DNA from: Clostridia bacterium
GTDB lineage: Bacteria; Bacillota; Clostridia; Oscillospirales; CAG-382
NCBI GenBank assembly: GCA_017938055.1
Contig: JAGBCG010000232.1
Span: forward strand, 1 to 14,789
Direction of reading: 5' to 3'
DNA: 14,789 bases
Shown here piece after piece: positions 1 through 6,191 of the stretch; the first letter of the stretch is position 1, and every line of letters starts with the position of its first letter. The notes under the pieces are model-generated. The model was not told the DNA's origin, made no database searches, and worked only from the letters and a program-made list of their open reading frames with translations. The position numbers and the translations under genes were made by a program.

Positions 1-28
1 ATAAACCTCGCATTTACGCATATTTTTA

Positions 29-92
29 GGTGGAAAAGTGTGTGGATTTGTGTGGATATTGATTTTTAAAGTGTGGAAAACTCTGTGGATAA
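29..92 (-). promoter_or_regulatory. Cluster of DnaA boxes
   Basis: Read on the + strand, this stretch holds TGTGGATTT (41-49), TGTGGATAT (51-59), TGTGGAAAA (72-80) and TGTGGATAA (84-92), with a weaker GGTGGAAAA at 29-37. The last of the four is the exact complement of the consensus DnaA box TTATCCACA; the others differ by one or two bases. All lie in the same orientation, so the boxes read on the minus strand. Such clusters are known at replication origins and upstream of dnaA, where they autoregulate it. Whether dnaA lies just left of the window cannot be seen. The cluster also sits in the 5' region of the transporter gene that starts at 129, so a regulatory role there is possible. Confidence 0.75.
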
Positions 93-128
93 TGTGTAAA
101 GAATTATTTTAATGAAAAGAGGATTACT

Positions 129-716
129 ATGAACAATAAGGCAAAAAAAATAGCGTTGACCGGCGTATTGGCAGCATTATCTTTCATTTTGTATATATTT
201 CCGCATTTTCCCATTCTACCGCCGCCGTTTACCAACGTTTTCAAAATGGATTTTGCCGATTTGCCGGCTTTAATAGTTTCTGCAACCGTCTCACCGATTC
301 TTGGAGCAGTAGTAGTGTTTATAAGAAACCTTCTGCACTATGTATTCTTTCCTGATCCGTTTTTTCTCTGGATCGGTGAATTCTCAAACTTTATTGTAAG
401 TTCACTGTTTGTGCTTGTTGCAGGTTGGCTGTTCAGAAAAGCAAACTCCATGAAAAACATAAAAATCATTGCTGTAAATTCGATAATCTCAACCGTATTG
501 GCCGTTGCGGTTGCAGTATTAAGCAACTATTTTATTATTCTTAATCTCATAGCTTTTCTCATAAGCCCTGAACTTGTCAACGGTCTTGGCGGAGCTGCTA
601 ATTATATTGTTGCAGGTGTAATACCTTTCAATATAATAAAGTCAGCTGTCAATATTCTCATTTTTGCAGTTATTTATAAAAATTTGAAAACAAGAATTAA
701 ATCTTTCAAACTGTAA
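129..716 (+). CDS. ribU: ECF transporter S component, probably riboflavin (RibU type)
   Basis: This is a 195-residue, very hydrophobic membrane protein with about six membrane segments, the normal size for the substrate-binding S component of an energy-coupling factor importer. S components bind a vitamin and dock on a shared EcfA-EcfA'-EcfT module, which is not in this window. The motif KMDFADLPAL near residue 39, the following RNLLHY, and GVIPFNIIK near the C-terminus match the RibU-like branch of the family, so riboflavin is the likeliest substrate. The ATG at 129 is set by a good ribosome binding site, AAGAGGA at 117-123, five bases ahead. No FMN riboswitch is recognisable in the 128 bases upstream, although the window may simply start too late. 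The gene appears monocistronic. The family call is firm; the substrate is inferred. Confidence 0.8.
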   Translation: MNNKAKKIALTGVLAALSFILYIFPHFPILPPPFTNVFKMDFADLPALIVSATVSPILGAVVVFIRNLLHYVFFPDPFFLWIGEFSNFIVSSLFVLVAGWLFRKANSMKNIKIIAVNSIISTVLAVAVAVLSNYFIILNLIAFLISPELVNGLGGAANYIVAGVIPFNIIKSAVNILIFAVIYKNLKTRIKSFKL

Positions 717-781
717 TTTGCTTTGGCGTTACAAAAAATTTATACTTTATTTAATTTAACTATGTGAATTTCCCGTAATAT

Positions 782-796
782 ATGATATAATATCAT
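782..796 (+). promoter_or_regulatory. Ferredoxin promoter -10 box inside a perfect 7-1-7 palindrome
   Basis: The -10 hexamer TATAAT (786-791) is embedded in ATGATATAATATCAT, a perfect inverted repeat with 7-base arms and one central base. No convincing -35 element lies 16-18 bases upstream. The 7-1-7 geometry is that of Fur-family operators (Fur consensus TGATAATnATTATCA), and this site resembles it without matching fully. A repressor bound here would block the -10 element. That this is an operator is inference, since AT-rich -10 regions can be palindromic by chance. Confidence 0.45.
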
Positions 797-799
797 CGA

Positions 800-829
800 G
801 AATTCCTTTGGAATTTCAGCAAATGCTGA
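800..829 (+). promoter_or_regulatory. Two tandem small hairpins in the ferredoxin leader
   Basis: Within the roughly 90-base leader of the ferredoxin gene, AATTCC (801-806) pairs with GGAATT (810-815) around a TTT loop. Directly after it, TCAGC (816-820) pairs with GCTGA (825-829) around AAAT. Neither is followed by a T-run, so they are not terminators. They may stabilise the messenger or control access to the ribosome binding site about 40 bases downstream. No known riboswitch class was recognised. Confidence 0.4.
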
Positions 830-886
830 CGGATGGTATGGAATCTGCTCATTGATTTTAAGATTAATATATGGAGGTGTATTTTA

Positions 887-1057
887 ATGGCATACGTAAT
901 TACAGACGAATGCATCGGTTGCGGTGCATGTGCAGCTGAATGTCCTGTTGACGCTATCTTTGAAAAGGACGGCAAGTACGAAATCAAGAAGGACGACTGT
1001 ATCGACTGCGGCTCTTGTGCAGCTACATGTCCCGTAGAAGCTCCCGTAGCTGAATAA
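887..1057 (+). CDS. 2[4Fe-4S] clostridial-type ferredoxin
   Basis: A 56-residue soluble electron carrier. Two classic iron-sulfur cluster motifs are visible: Cys9, Cys12, Cys15 and Cys19-Pro, then Cys38, Cys41, Cys44 and Cys48-Pro, each C-x2-C-x2-C-x3-C-P. This is the standard length and layout of the low-potential ferredoxin that serves pyruvate:ferredoxin oxidoreductase, hydrogenase and similar enzymes in anaerobes. The start is the ATG at 887, placed eight bases after GGAGGTG (872-878); an in-frame ATG at 833 would add 18 residues unlike any ferredoxin and lacks a good binding site. The gene stands alone with its own promoter and terminator. It sits directly upstream of iron uptake genes, which may be chance or may reflect shared iron-dependent control. 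Confidence 0.95.
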   Translation: MAYVITDECIGCGACAAECPVDAIFEKDGKYEIKKDDCIDCGSCAATCPVEAPVAE

Positions 1058-1060
1058 TTT

Positions 1061-1125
1061 GTGTTCGATTTTCCAAAAAGGAGAACACGAACCAAGAGAA
1101 AAGATATTAAAATGCACTTTTCTCT
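1061..1125 (+). other. Structured 3' untranslated region of the ferredoxin transcript
   Basis: Two further inverted repeats lie between the ferredoxin stop codon and its terminator. GTGTTC (1061-1066) pairs with GAACAC (1083-1088), and AGAGAAAAG (1095-1103) pairs with CTTTTCTCT (1117-1125). Neither is followed by T residues. They give the transcript a 3' tail of about 130 bases before the real terminator, longer than needed for termination. The tail may protect the message from 3' exonucleases or be processed into a small RNA. That is inference. Confidence 0.4.
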
Positions 1126-1153
1126 GACATATGGTTTTACTACCAGTGAATTT

Positions 1154-1190
1154 GACTTGGTCGCTAACAAAAGCGGGCAAGTCTTTTTTT
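1154..1190 (+). terminator. Rho-independent terminator of the ferredoxin gene
   Basis: GACTTG (1154-1159) pairs with CAAGTC (1178-1183). The pairing continues inward past one G/G mismatch through TCGCT and AGCGG to a loop of AACAAA. Seven T residues follow at once (1184-1190). This is a textbook strong intrinsic terminator and insulates feoA from ferredoxin transcription. From 1191 to about 1340 the DNA is AT-rich and I see no gene or motif in it. Confidence 0.9.
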
Positions 1191-1347
1191 GCAAAATAAT
1201 GTGAGCAAAAAAAATAACAGCGTACTTTTTCTAAATATGCATAAACACAGAATTTGTGCAATACATATAAACTGAAGATGCGTATTTTACTCATTTCGAC
1301 CAAATAATACAAAAATTTAAAATCATAAGATTTTTTTCCAAAATCTA

Positions 1348-1376
1348 TTGACAAAAAACTTTTTTGGTGCTAAAAT
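1348..1376 (+). promoter_or_regulatory. Sigma-A promoter of the feo operon
   Basis: A perfect -35 box TTGACA (1348-1353) is followed after exactly 17 bases by TAAAAT (1371-1376), which carries an extended -10 TG at 1368-1369. Transcription should begin near 1383, inside the dyad described next. Confidence 0.85.
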
Positions 1377-1383
1377 ACATCAT

Positions 1384-1401
1384 AGTTAGTGAACGCTAAC
1401 T
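1384..1401 (+). promoter_or_regulatory. Putative metal-regulator operator at the feoA start site
   Basis: AGTTAGTGAACGCTAACT is a dyad with arms GTTAG and CTAAC spaced by six bases. It covers the predicted transcription start, where a bound repressor would block initiation. GTTAG/CTAAC half-sites resemble those of the DtxR/IdeR family of Fe(II)-dependent repressors (consensus core GGTTAG-CTAACC), though the spacing differs. The same motif recurs ahead of feoB. Which protein binds is unknown; no DtxR-type gene lies in the window, though a Fur-family gene does (7256). Confidence 0.6.
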
Positions 1402-1421
1402 GCTAAAGAGAGGTATTTTCA

Positions 1422-1634
1422 ATGAACTTAACTCAGGCTAAAGTCGAAAAGGAATATATAATAAAAGCCATAGAAACAGACGATGAGGATATGGATGCAT
1501 TTTTGTTTTCTTTAGGCTGTTATGCAGGTGAGCCTATTACAGTTATCTCTTTTAACAAAGGCGGTTGCGTTGTGTCCATAAAGGACGGACGGTACAGCAT
1601 TGACAATCAGCTTGCTGAGGCTATTATTATATAA
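1422..1634 (+). CDS. feoA: FeoA, ferrous iron transport accessory protein
   Basis: A 70-residue cytoplasmic protein of the size of stand-alone FeoA, the SH3-like partner thought to act on the G-protein domain of FeoB. Recognisable features are the N-terminal strand MNLTQAKVEKEYIIKAI, the Gly-rich turn in SLGCYAGEPITVIS, the GGCVVSIKDGRYSID strand and the closing LAEAIII. These match the FeoA order, in which the last strand usually contains a small residue before a hydrophobic run. AGAGAGG (1407-1413) lies eight bases ahead of the ATG. feoB follows 114 bases later, an unusually long gap for this operon, holding a hairpin and a second copy of the operator. Confidence 0.9.
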   Translation: MNLTQAKVEKEYIIKAIETDDEDMDAFLFSLGCYAGEPITVISFNKGGCVVSIKDGRYSIDNQLAEAIII

Positions 1635-1639
1635 AAATC

Positions 1640-1659
1640 TGACAGCTTAACCGCTGTCA
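1640..1659 (+). other. Hairpin in the feoA-feoB gap
   Basis: TGACAGC (1640-1646) and GCTGTCA (1653-1659) form a perfect 7-base stem with a 6-base loop just after feoA. On the + strand it is followed by A residues, so it is not a standard terminator. It may be a messenger processing or stability element that separates feoA from feoB expression. Confidence 0.5.
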
Positions 1660-1675
1660 AAAAAATACAGCGTGA

Positions 1676-1691
1676 GTTAGTCTATGCTAAC
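1676..1691 (+). promoter_or_regulatory. Second GTTAG-N6-CTAAC operator, upstream of feoB
   Basis: GTTAG (1676-1680) and CTAAC (1687-1691) are spaced by TCTATG. The copy ahead of feoA has TGAACG in that position, so both fit GTTAGT-N4-GCTAAC. Only the outer bases are conserved, as expected for a protein-binding site. It lies 58 bases ahead of feoB. No strong promoter is visible here, so it may control a weak internal promoter or act as an auxiliary site. Confidence 0.55.
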
Positions 1692-1748
1692 CAATAGTGT
1701 ATTCTTTTCGTGTTCGTAAGAACCGCAAAATATAAGGAGGAAAATACC

Positions 1749-3755
1749 ATGAGAATTGCTTTTGCTGGCAATCCCAACAGCGGTAAGACAACAATGTATA
1801 ATGCACTTACCGGCAGAAACGAAAAGGTTGGTAACTGGGCAGGCGTTACCGTTGAAATGAAGGAAGCACCCATCAAAAAAGCGTATGCGGGGGAAAATGA
1901 GCTTATAGCCGTAGACCTTCCCGGTGCATATTCCATGTCACCCTTTACAAGTGAGGAAAGCATAACAAGCTCATATGTAAAGAAAGAAAATCCTGATGTA
2001 ATCATCAACATCGTGGATGCTACAAACCTCAGCCGTAGCCTGTTTTTCACAACACAGCTGCTTGAGCTTGGAGTTCCCGTTGTTGTAGCACTTAACAAGA
2101 GCGACATAAATCGAAAGAAAGACAATAAAATTGATACAAAAAAGCTTTCAGAGAAGCTTGGCTGTCCTGTTGTTAAAACGGTTTCCACGCAAAATAGCGA
2201 CAAGGGACTTGCAGAGATTGTAGAAAAAGCAGCAGCTCTTTACGGTAAGGAGCAGAAAGCACCGTATAATCAGGGCGATATTGACCTTACAGACAAGAAG
2301 GTTGTAGTTGAAGCAGACAAAAAGAGATTTGACTTTGTAAATAAAATAGTTAAAGATGTTGAAAAGAGAACCACCAAGACAAATGTCAAGAATTCACAGG
2401 ATAAGCTTGATGCGGTTCTTACAAATAAATGGGCAGGTATTCCAATATTCGCAGTTGTTATGTACCTTGTATTCTGGATTTCACAGGCAGGACCGGGTGT
2501 GTGGATAGCAGATACCCTTGTTGGATGGCTTGAATCCTTACAGGAAATTATAAGAGGAGCTGTTACAGGTGCAGGTGCTTCTCCCATTCTTGAAGCACTT
2601 CTTGTTGATGGCATTATTGGCGGCTTTGTTGCAGTAGTTGGCTTTTTGCCGCTTGTTATGGTAATGTATTTTCTCATTGCACTGCTTGAGGACTGTGGAT
2701 ATATGGCAAGAGCGACAGTAGTGCTTGACCCGATATTTAAAAAGGTAGGACTTTCGGGCAAATCAGTAATTCCCTTTGTTATCGGTACAGGCTGTGCAAT
2801 TCCGGGTGTTATGGCATGCAGAACAATAAGAAATGAACGTGAACGCAGAGCAACTGCTATGCTTGCTCCCTTTATGCCTTGCGGAGCAAAGCTTCCGGTT
2901 ATTGCACTTTTCTCTACTCTGTTCTTTAAGGATGCAACTTGGGTAGGACCGCTAATGTACTTTGCAGGTATCGTGCTTATCTTCTTTGGTGCATTGCTTG
3001 TAAACAAAATCGCAGGTCATAAGGCAAGAAAGAGCTTCTTTATCATGGAGCTTCCCGAATATAAAGCACCCAGCTTTATAAGAGCTGTCAAATCCATGTG
3101 TTCACGTGGCTGGGCATACATAGTTAAAGCAGGTACAATTATTCTTATCTGTAACACAATCGTACAGATTATGCAGTCATTTGACTGGAAATTGAAGCTT
3201 GTGCAGGAGGGTGCTGAAAGTACATCTATTCTTGCTACAATCGCACAGCCTTTTGCTTATATTCTTCTTCCTGTAGTGGGAATTGCAGCATGGCAGCTTG
3301 CTGCAGCGGCAATTACAGGCTTTATCGCAAAGGAAAACGTAGTTGGTACAATCGCAGTATGCTATGGTGTTGCAAACTTCTTCAACTTAGACGACCTTGA
3401 AATTGAAGGTGGAGTTGATGTGGTTGCAGGAAAAATTGGAATAACAGCAGTAGCAGCTCTTGCATACCTCATGTTCAACCTCTTTTCTCCTCCTTGCTTT
3501 GCGGCAATCGGTGCTATGAATGCTGAAATGAAGAGTGCAAAATGGCTGTGGGGCGGAATTGCACTTCAGCTTGCAACAGGCTTTACCGTAGGCTTCCTTG
3601 TATATCAGATTGGTACTCTCATTACAGAAAAACAGCTCGGTGCAGGCTTTGTTGGCGGACTTATTGCAGTAATAGCAATTATAGTCATTATCTGTGCACT
3701 TATTGCAAAGACAAACAAAGAGCTGGATAAAGAATACTCTCTTAAAAAACAATGA
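1749..3755 (+). CDS. feoB: FeoB, GTP-dependent ferrous iron transporter
   Basis: A 668-residue inner-membrane Fe(II) importer. The N-terminal G domain shows all GTPase motifs: GNPNSGKT (residues 7-14), AGVT of switch I (31-34), DLPG (56-59) and NKSD (116-119). A helical spacer follows, then a membrane domain with two Gate regions. The first Gate is recognisable from GTGCAIPGVMACRTIRNERE, followed by APFMPCGAKLPV, where FeoB proteins keep a conserved Cys. A second similar block is FIAKENVVGTIAVCYG. The start is the ATG at 1749, eight bases after AAGGAGG (1734-1740); an in-frame ATG at 1710 has no such site and would precede the GTPase fold with unrelated residues. FeoA is encoded separately and the Cys-rich peptide follows 15 bases downstream. 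Expression is probably repressed by iron through the dyads at 1384 and 1676. Confidence 0.96.
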   Translation: MRIAFAGNPNSGKTTMYNALTGRNEKVGNWAGVTVEMKEAPIKKAYAGENELIAVDLPGAYSMSPFTSEESITSSYVKKENPDVIINIVDATNLSRSLFFTTQLLELGVPVVVALNKSDINRKKDNKIDTKKLSEKLGCPVVKTVSTQNSDKGLAEIVEKAAALYGKEQKAPYNQGDIDLTDKKVVVEADKKRFDFVNKIVKDVEKRTTKTNVKNSQDKLDAVLTNKWAGIPIFAVVMYLVFWISQAGPGVWIADTLVGWLESLQEIIRGAVTGAGASPILEALLVDGIIGGFVAVVGFLPLVMVMYFLIALLEDCGYMARATVVLDPIFKKVGLSGKSVIPFVIGTGCAIPGVMACRTIRNERERRATAMLAPFMPCGAKLPVIALFSTLFFKDATWVGPLMYFAGIVLIFFGALLVNKIAGHKARKSFFIMELPEYKAPSFIRAVKSMCSRGWAYIVKAGTIILICNTIVQIMQSFDWKLKLVQEGAESTSILATIAQPFAYILLPVVGIAAWQLAAAAITGFIAKENVVGTIAVCYGVANFFNLDDLEIEGGVDVVAGKIGITAVAALAYLMFNLFSPPCFAAIGAMNAEMKSAKWLWGGIALQLATGFTVGFLVYQIGTLITEKQLGAGFVGGLIAVIAIIVIICALIAKTNKELDKEYSLKKQ

Positions 3756-3770
3756 AAAAAGGGTTTTATT

Positions 3771-3959
3771 ATGATTGATATACTCTTGGCAGCAATAATA
3801 GTCTTTATAATTGCAATAGCCATTGTTTTTGTTGTAAAACAAAAGAAAAGCGGAGCAAAGTGCATAGGCTGTCCAATGGCTAAGACTTGCGGACAAAAAA
3901 GCTGTTGTTGCGAATCAGAAGAAGAAAAAAAAGAAAATCTCACCTCTTTACAGGGGTGA
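3771..3959 (+). CDS. FeoB-associated Cys-rich membrane protein
   Basis: A 62-residue peptide with one N-terminal membrane helix (about residues 3-22), a basic KQKK stop, then a cytoplasmic tail with Cys31, Cys34, Cys40, Cys45, Cys46 and Cys47 and an acidic-lysine end. This layout is that of the small FeoB-associated proteins found next to feoB in Firmicutes. They are presumed to help FeoB or handle iron; their biochemical role is not settled. It starts 15 bases after feoB with a modest binding site (AAAAAAGGG) and is surely co-transcribed. Its last codons, including the TGA stop, lie inside the stem of the operon terminator. Confidence 0.88.
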   Translation: MIDILLAAIIVFIIAIAIVFVVKQKKSGAKCIGCPMAKTCGQKSCCCESEEEKKENLTSLQG

Positions 3960-3975
3960 GATTGTTTTATTATTT
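3936..3975 (+). terminator. Bidirectional terminator between the feo operon and recR
   Basis: AATCTCACC (3936-3944) pairs with GGTGAGATT (3955-3963), a 9-base stem. On the + strand it is followed by GTTTTATTATTT. On the minus strand the stem is followed by TTTTC and a long T-run, the complement of the A-rich 3924-3935. It therefore serves both convergent transcripts, and better on the recR side. The + strand stem overlaps the end of the Cys-rich peptide gene. Confidence 0.85.
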
Positions 3976-3994
3976 GGTTCTTACGCCAAAAAAG

Positions 3995-4618
3995 TTATAA
4001 TTTTGTACGTCCCTCTATTGCTTTATAAAGAGTTACCTCGTCTGTATATTCCAAATCTGCTCCAACCGGCATACCATAGGCAAGTCTTGAAATTTTTATT
4101 CCAAAAGGACTAAGAAGCTTTGCAATATACATCGCTGTAGCCTCTCCCTCAACGCTTGCATTTGTTGCAAGGATAACTTCTATTTCATCTTCGGAATATT
4201 TTTGGCAAAGAGAAGTAATTCTTGACACAAGCTCTTTTATTTTTAACATTTCCGGCGTTTTTCCGTCAAGTGGGGAAATAACACCATGAAGCACATGGAA
4301 TAAGCCTTTATATTCATTCAATCTGAATATAGCTCCCACATCTCTGGGGTTTTCCACAATACAAATCAGCTTTTCATCTCGATTTTGGTCAGCACACACC
4401 CGACAAATATCGTCCTCTGAGATATTCTGACACACACTGCATGTCTTAACCGAATTTTTTGCTTCAGTTATAGCATTTGCAAAGCTCAACGCTTTTTCCT
4501 GTGGCATATCAAGAACAGCAAACGCCATTCTGTATGCACTTTTTTTTCCTACTCCGGGTAAGGACCTGAAATGCTGAGCAAGTCTTTCAAGTGATGGTGT
4601 ATATGAGCTTTCGGACAT
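3995..4618 (-). CDS. recR: RecR, recombination mediator protein
   Basis: A 207-residue protein of normal RecR length. It has a helix-hairpin-helix LPGVGKKSAYRMAF (20-33), a four-Cys zinc finger (Cys60, Cys63, Cys72, Cys75), a Toprim domain starting at LICIVENPRDVGAI (84-97) with the acidic NASVEGEAT (153-161), and the C-terminal signature YGMPVGADLEYTDEVTL (181-197). RecR acts with RecO, and sometimes RecF, to load RecA on gapped DNA. GGAGGAT lies just ahead of the ATG. In many bacteria recR follows dnaX and ybaB; here it instead follows a sensor kinase by 35 bases and probably shares its transcript. The cause of that rearrangement cannot be seen. Confidence 0.97.
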   Translation of the reverse strand: MSESSYTPSLERLAQHFRSLPGVGKKSAYRMAFAVLDMPQEKALSFANAITEAKNSVKTCSVCQNISEDDICRVCADQNRDEKLICIVENPRDVGAIFRLNEYKGLFHVLHGVISPLDGKTPEMLKIKELVSRITSLCQKYSEDEIEVILATNASVEGEATAMYIAKLLSPFGIKISRLAYGMPVGADLEYTDEVTLYKAIEGRTKL

Positions 4619-4653
4619 AATAATCCTCCATTATCTTAATTTTTAAATGTTCT

Positions 4654-6123
4654 TTACTGTTTTCTTTCATCAATGGAAAGAGTAAATGTAAAGCGACAAT
4701 ATTTTTCATATTCGCTGTCAACAGTTATCTTTTCTCCATGAGCTTGTATTTTGGTTTTTGCAATGTAAAGACCAAGACCCGTTCCTGTTTTATCAAGTCC
4801 ACTTGAAGAAGCTGCCTTGTAAAATCTGTCAAATATATGCTCAAGCTCTTCTTTTTTAATTCCGATTCCTGTGTTATATATTGAAATACTGTACTTGTTT
4901 TCTGACTCAATTTTTCGTATTTCAATTCGTAAAATTCCGTTTTCATAGGTGAATTTAAGGGCATTTCCCACTATGTTGTAAATAACCTGATAAATTGCAT
5001 CTCTGTCTGCAAAAACACGGGATGGGTCATCATCTGCTTCAAATTCTATATTGATTTTTGACTTTTCAATCTTTTCTTCAAAGGAAATGAGAATCAGCCT
5101 TGCCATTTCGCATACGTCAAAATACGTTGGATTAAGCTTCAAGCCTCCCGACTCCATTCTTGAAACGTCAAGTAAGCTGTTTACAAGACGCGAAAGTCTT
5201 TTTACCTCCTTGAGTACTACGTTTAGATAATAGCCTTGCCTTTCAGCAGGAATTGTTCCGTCTATCATACCCTCAATAAAACCCTGAATACTTGTCATAG
5301 GCGTTTTAAGGTCATGTGAAATGCTTGAAATAAAGGTGTTTTTGTTTTTTTCAAGCTTTTCAAGCTCCTTGGCCATATTATTAAAGGCTACAGCAAGAGT
5401 TGTAATTTCATCGTTATCTTTTTCTTTAACAGGTATTCTCACATCAAAGTTGCCTTTTGTATATGAGTCCACAGCCTTTGAAATTTGTTTTATGGGAGCA
5501 GTTATTTTCTTTGAAATAAAATATACAAGCACTATTGCTGCAAGAAAAACAAATAAACTTAAAAAAATAATAACTTTTATTATCCGGTCAAACACGTTCT
5601 GCATACCTGAGTCTGAACAGGAAAGCAATATAATACCTGCAAGACTTTTTTCTCCGTCAACCGTTTCTTCTATGGGGTATACATAGTTGAATCTTTCGGT
5701 ATGAAAAAGACCGTTAAGGTCAGAAAGCTTAGCACCATTCTGTGAATTCCATATTTTATTCAAGTCTTCTTCACTTATTTTTGTGTTTTTAATAAGGTTA
5801 TTTTCACCGTTTTTAAACACTACGTTTCCTTCGTTATCAATAAGCACAATACTTGAATTAGAATAATCCGTCAAAGAACCAAACAGGCTGTGGTAATCGT
5901 TTTTGTTTTCCTTTACAGTATTTGAAAAGCTTTCCTTTGACTCACCCATGTCCTTTATAATTGTACTGTAAATAACTTTTGCAGATTTGTTCATTATGTC
6001 TGCCTTTGAATTTAGAGAATAATTCGTAAAAACATAGCTTATAATTAATGCAATGGTAAAAAAGCCGAATCCTAAAAGCAACGCAAAGGAAACAAGATAT
6101 TTTGAATATATTGTTTTAAACAA
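4654..6123 (-). CDS. Membrane sensor histidine kinase (orphan in this window)
   Basis: A 489-residue two-component sensor kinase. There is a membrane helix at about 11-34, an extracytoplasmic sensing region at about 35-182 (probably a single PAS/Cache-like domain, with IVLIDNEGNVVF near 92-103), a second helix at 183-204, and a HAMP linker to about 257. The HisKA dimerisation domain has the phospho-accepting His270 in SHDLKTP. The ATPase domain shows the N box NIVGNALKF (383-391), G1 NTGIGI (417-422), F box FDRFYKA (431-437) and G2 GTGLGL (447-452). All catalytic motifs look intact; G1 has Asn for the usual Asp, a common variant. The start appears to be TTG at 6123, because a stop codon lies two codons upstream and the first helix must be included. 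No response regulator lies on either side, so its partner and signal are unknown. Confidence 0.92.
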   Translation of the reverse strand: MFKTIYSKYLVSFALLLGFGFFTIALIISYVFTNYSLNSKADIMNKSAKVIYSTIIKDMGESKESFSNTVKENKNDYHSLFGSLTDYSNSSIVLIDNEGNVVFKNGENNLIKNTKISEEDLNKIWNSQNGAKLSDLNGLFHTERFNYVYPIEETVDGEKSLAGIILLSCSDSGMQNVFDRIIKVIIFLSLFVFLAAIVLVYFISKKITAPIKQISKAVDSYTKGNFDVRIPVKEKDNDEITTLAVAFNNMAKELEKLEKNKNTFISSISHDLKTPMTSIQGFIEGMIDGTIPAERQGYYLNVVLKEVKRLSRLVNSLLDVSRMESGGLKLNPTYFDVCEMARLILISFEEKIEKSKINIEFEADDDPSRVFADRDAIYQVIYNIVGNALKFTYENGILRIEIRKIESENKYSISIYNTGIGIKKEELEHIFDRFYKAASSSGLDKTGTGLGLYIAKTKIQAHGEKITVDSEYEKYCRFTFTLSIDERKQ

Positions 6124-6155
6124 CTCTTAACCCCCAGACTTTTGCATTTTTTACT

Positions 6156-6184
6156 ATTATACTATTTTTTTGAGAATTTTTCAA
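6156..6184 (-). promoter_or_regulatory. Promoter of the histidine kinase-recR unit
   Basis: On the minus strand TTGAAA (complement of 6179-6184) and TATAAT (complement of 6156-6161) are spaced by 17 bases, an excellent sigma-A promoter. Transcription should start near 6149, about 26 bases ahead of the TTG start codon. Confidence 0.8.
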
Positions 6185-6191
6185 GAAATTT

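Noticed and set aside
1..128. FMN riboswitch ahead of the riboflavin-type transporter
   Set aside because: None of the conserved FMN-element blocks could be recognised; the region is DnaA-box repeats and AT-rich DNA.
112..132. Six-codon reading frame whose TGA overlaps the transporter ATG
   Set aside because: Its ATG has no binding site of its own and its codons are the ribosome binding site of the transporter; overlap is likely chance.
1131..1199. 22-codon ORF starting with ATG between ferredoxin and feoA
   Set aside because: It lacks a ribosome binding site and most of it overlaps the strong terminator stem and T-run.
1640..1659. feoA-feoB hairpin as a terminator
   Set aside because: It is followed by A residues on the coding strand; no minus-strand gene is present that would use it in the other direction.
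2270..3007. 245-codon antisense frame across feoB
   Set aside because: It lies wholly opposite the FeoB GTPase and Gate domains and has no family features.
3387..3943. Cys-rich or Ile-rich antisense reading frames over feoB and the Cys-rich peptide
   Set aside because: They are shadows of strongly supported genes, with biased composition, no binding sites and no recognisable domains.
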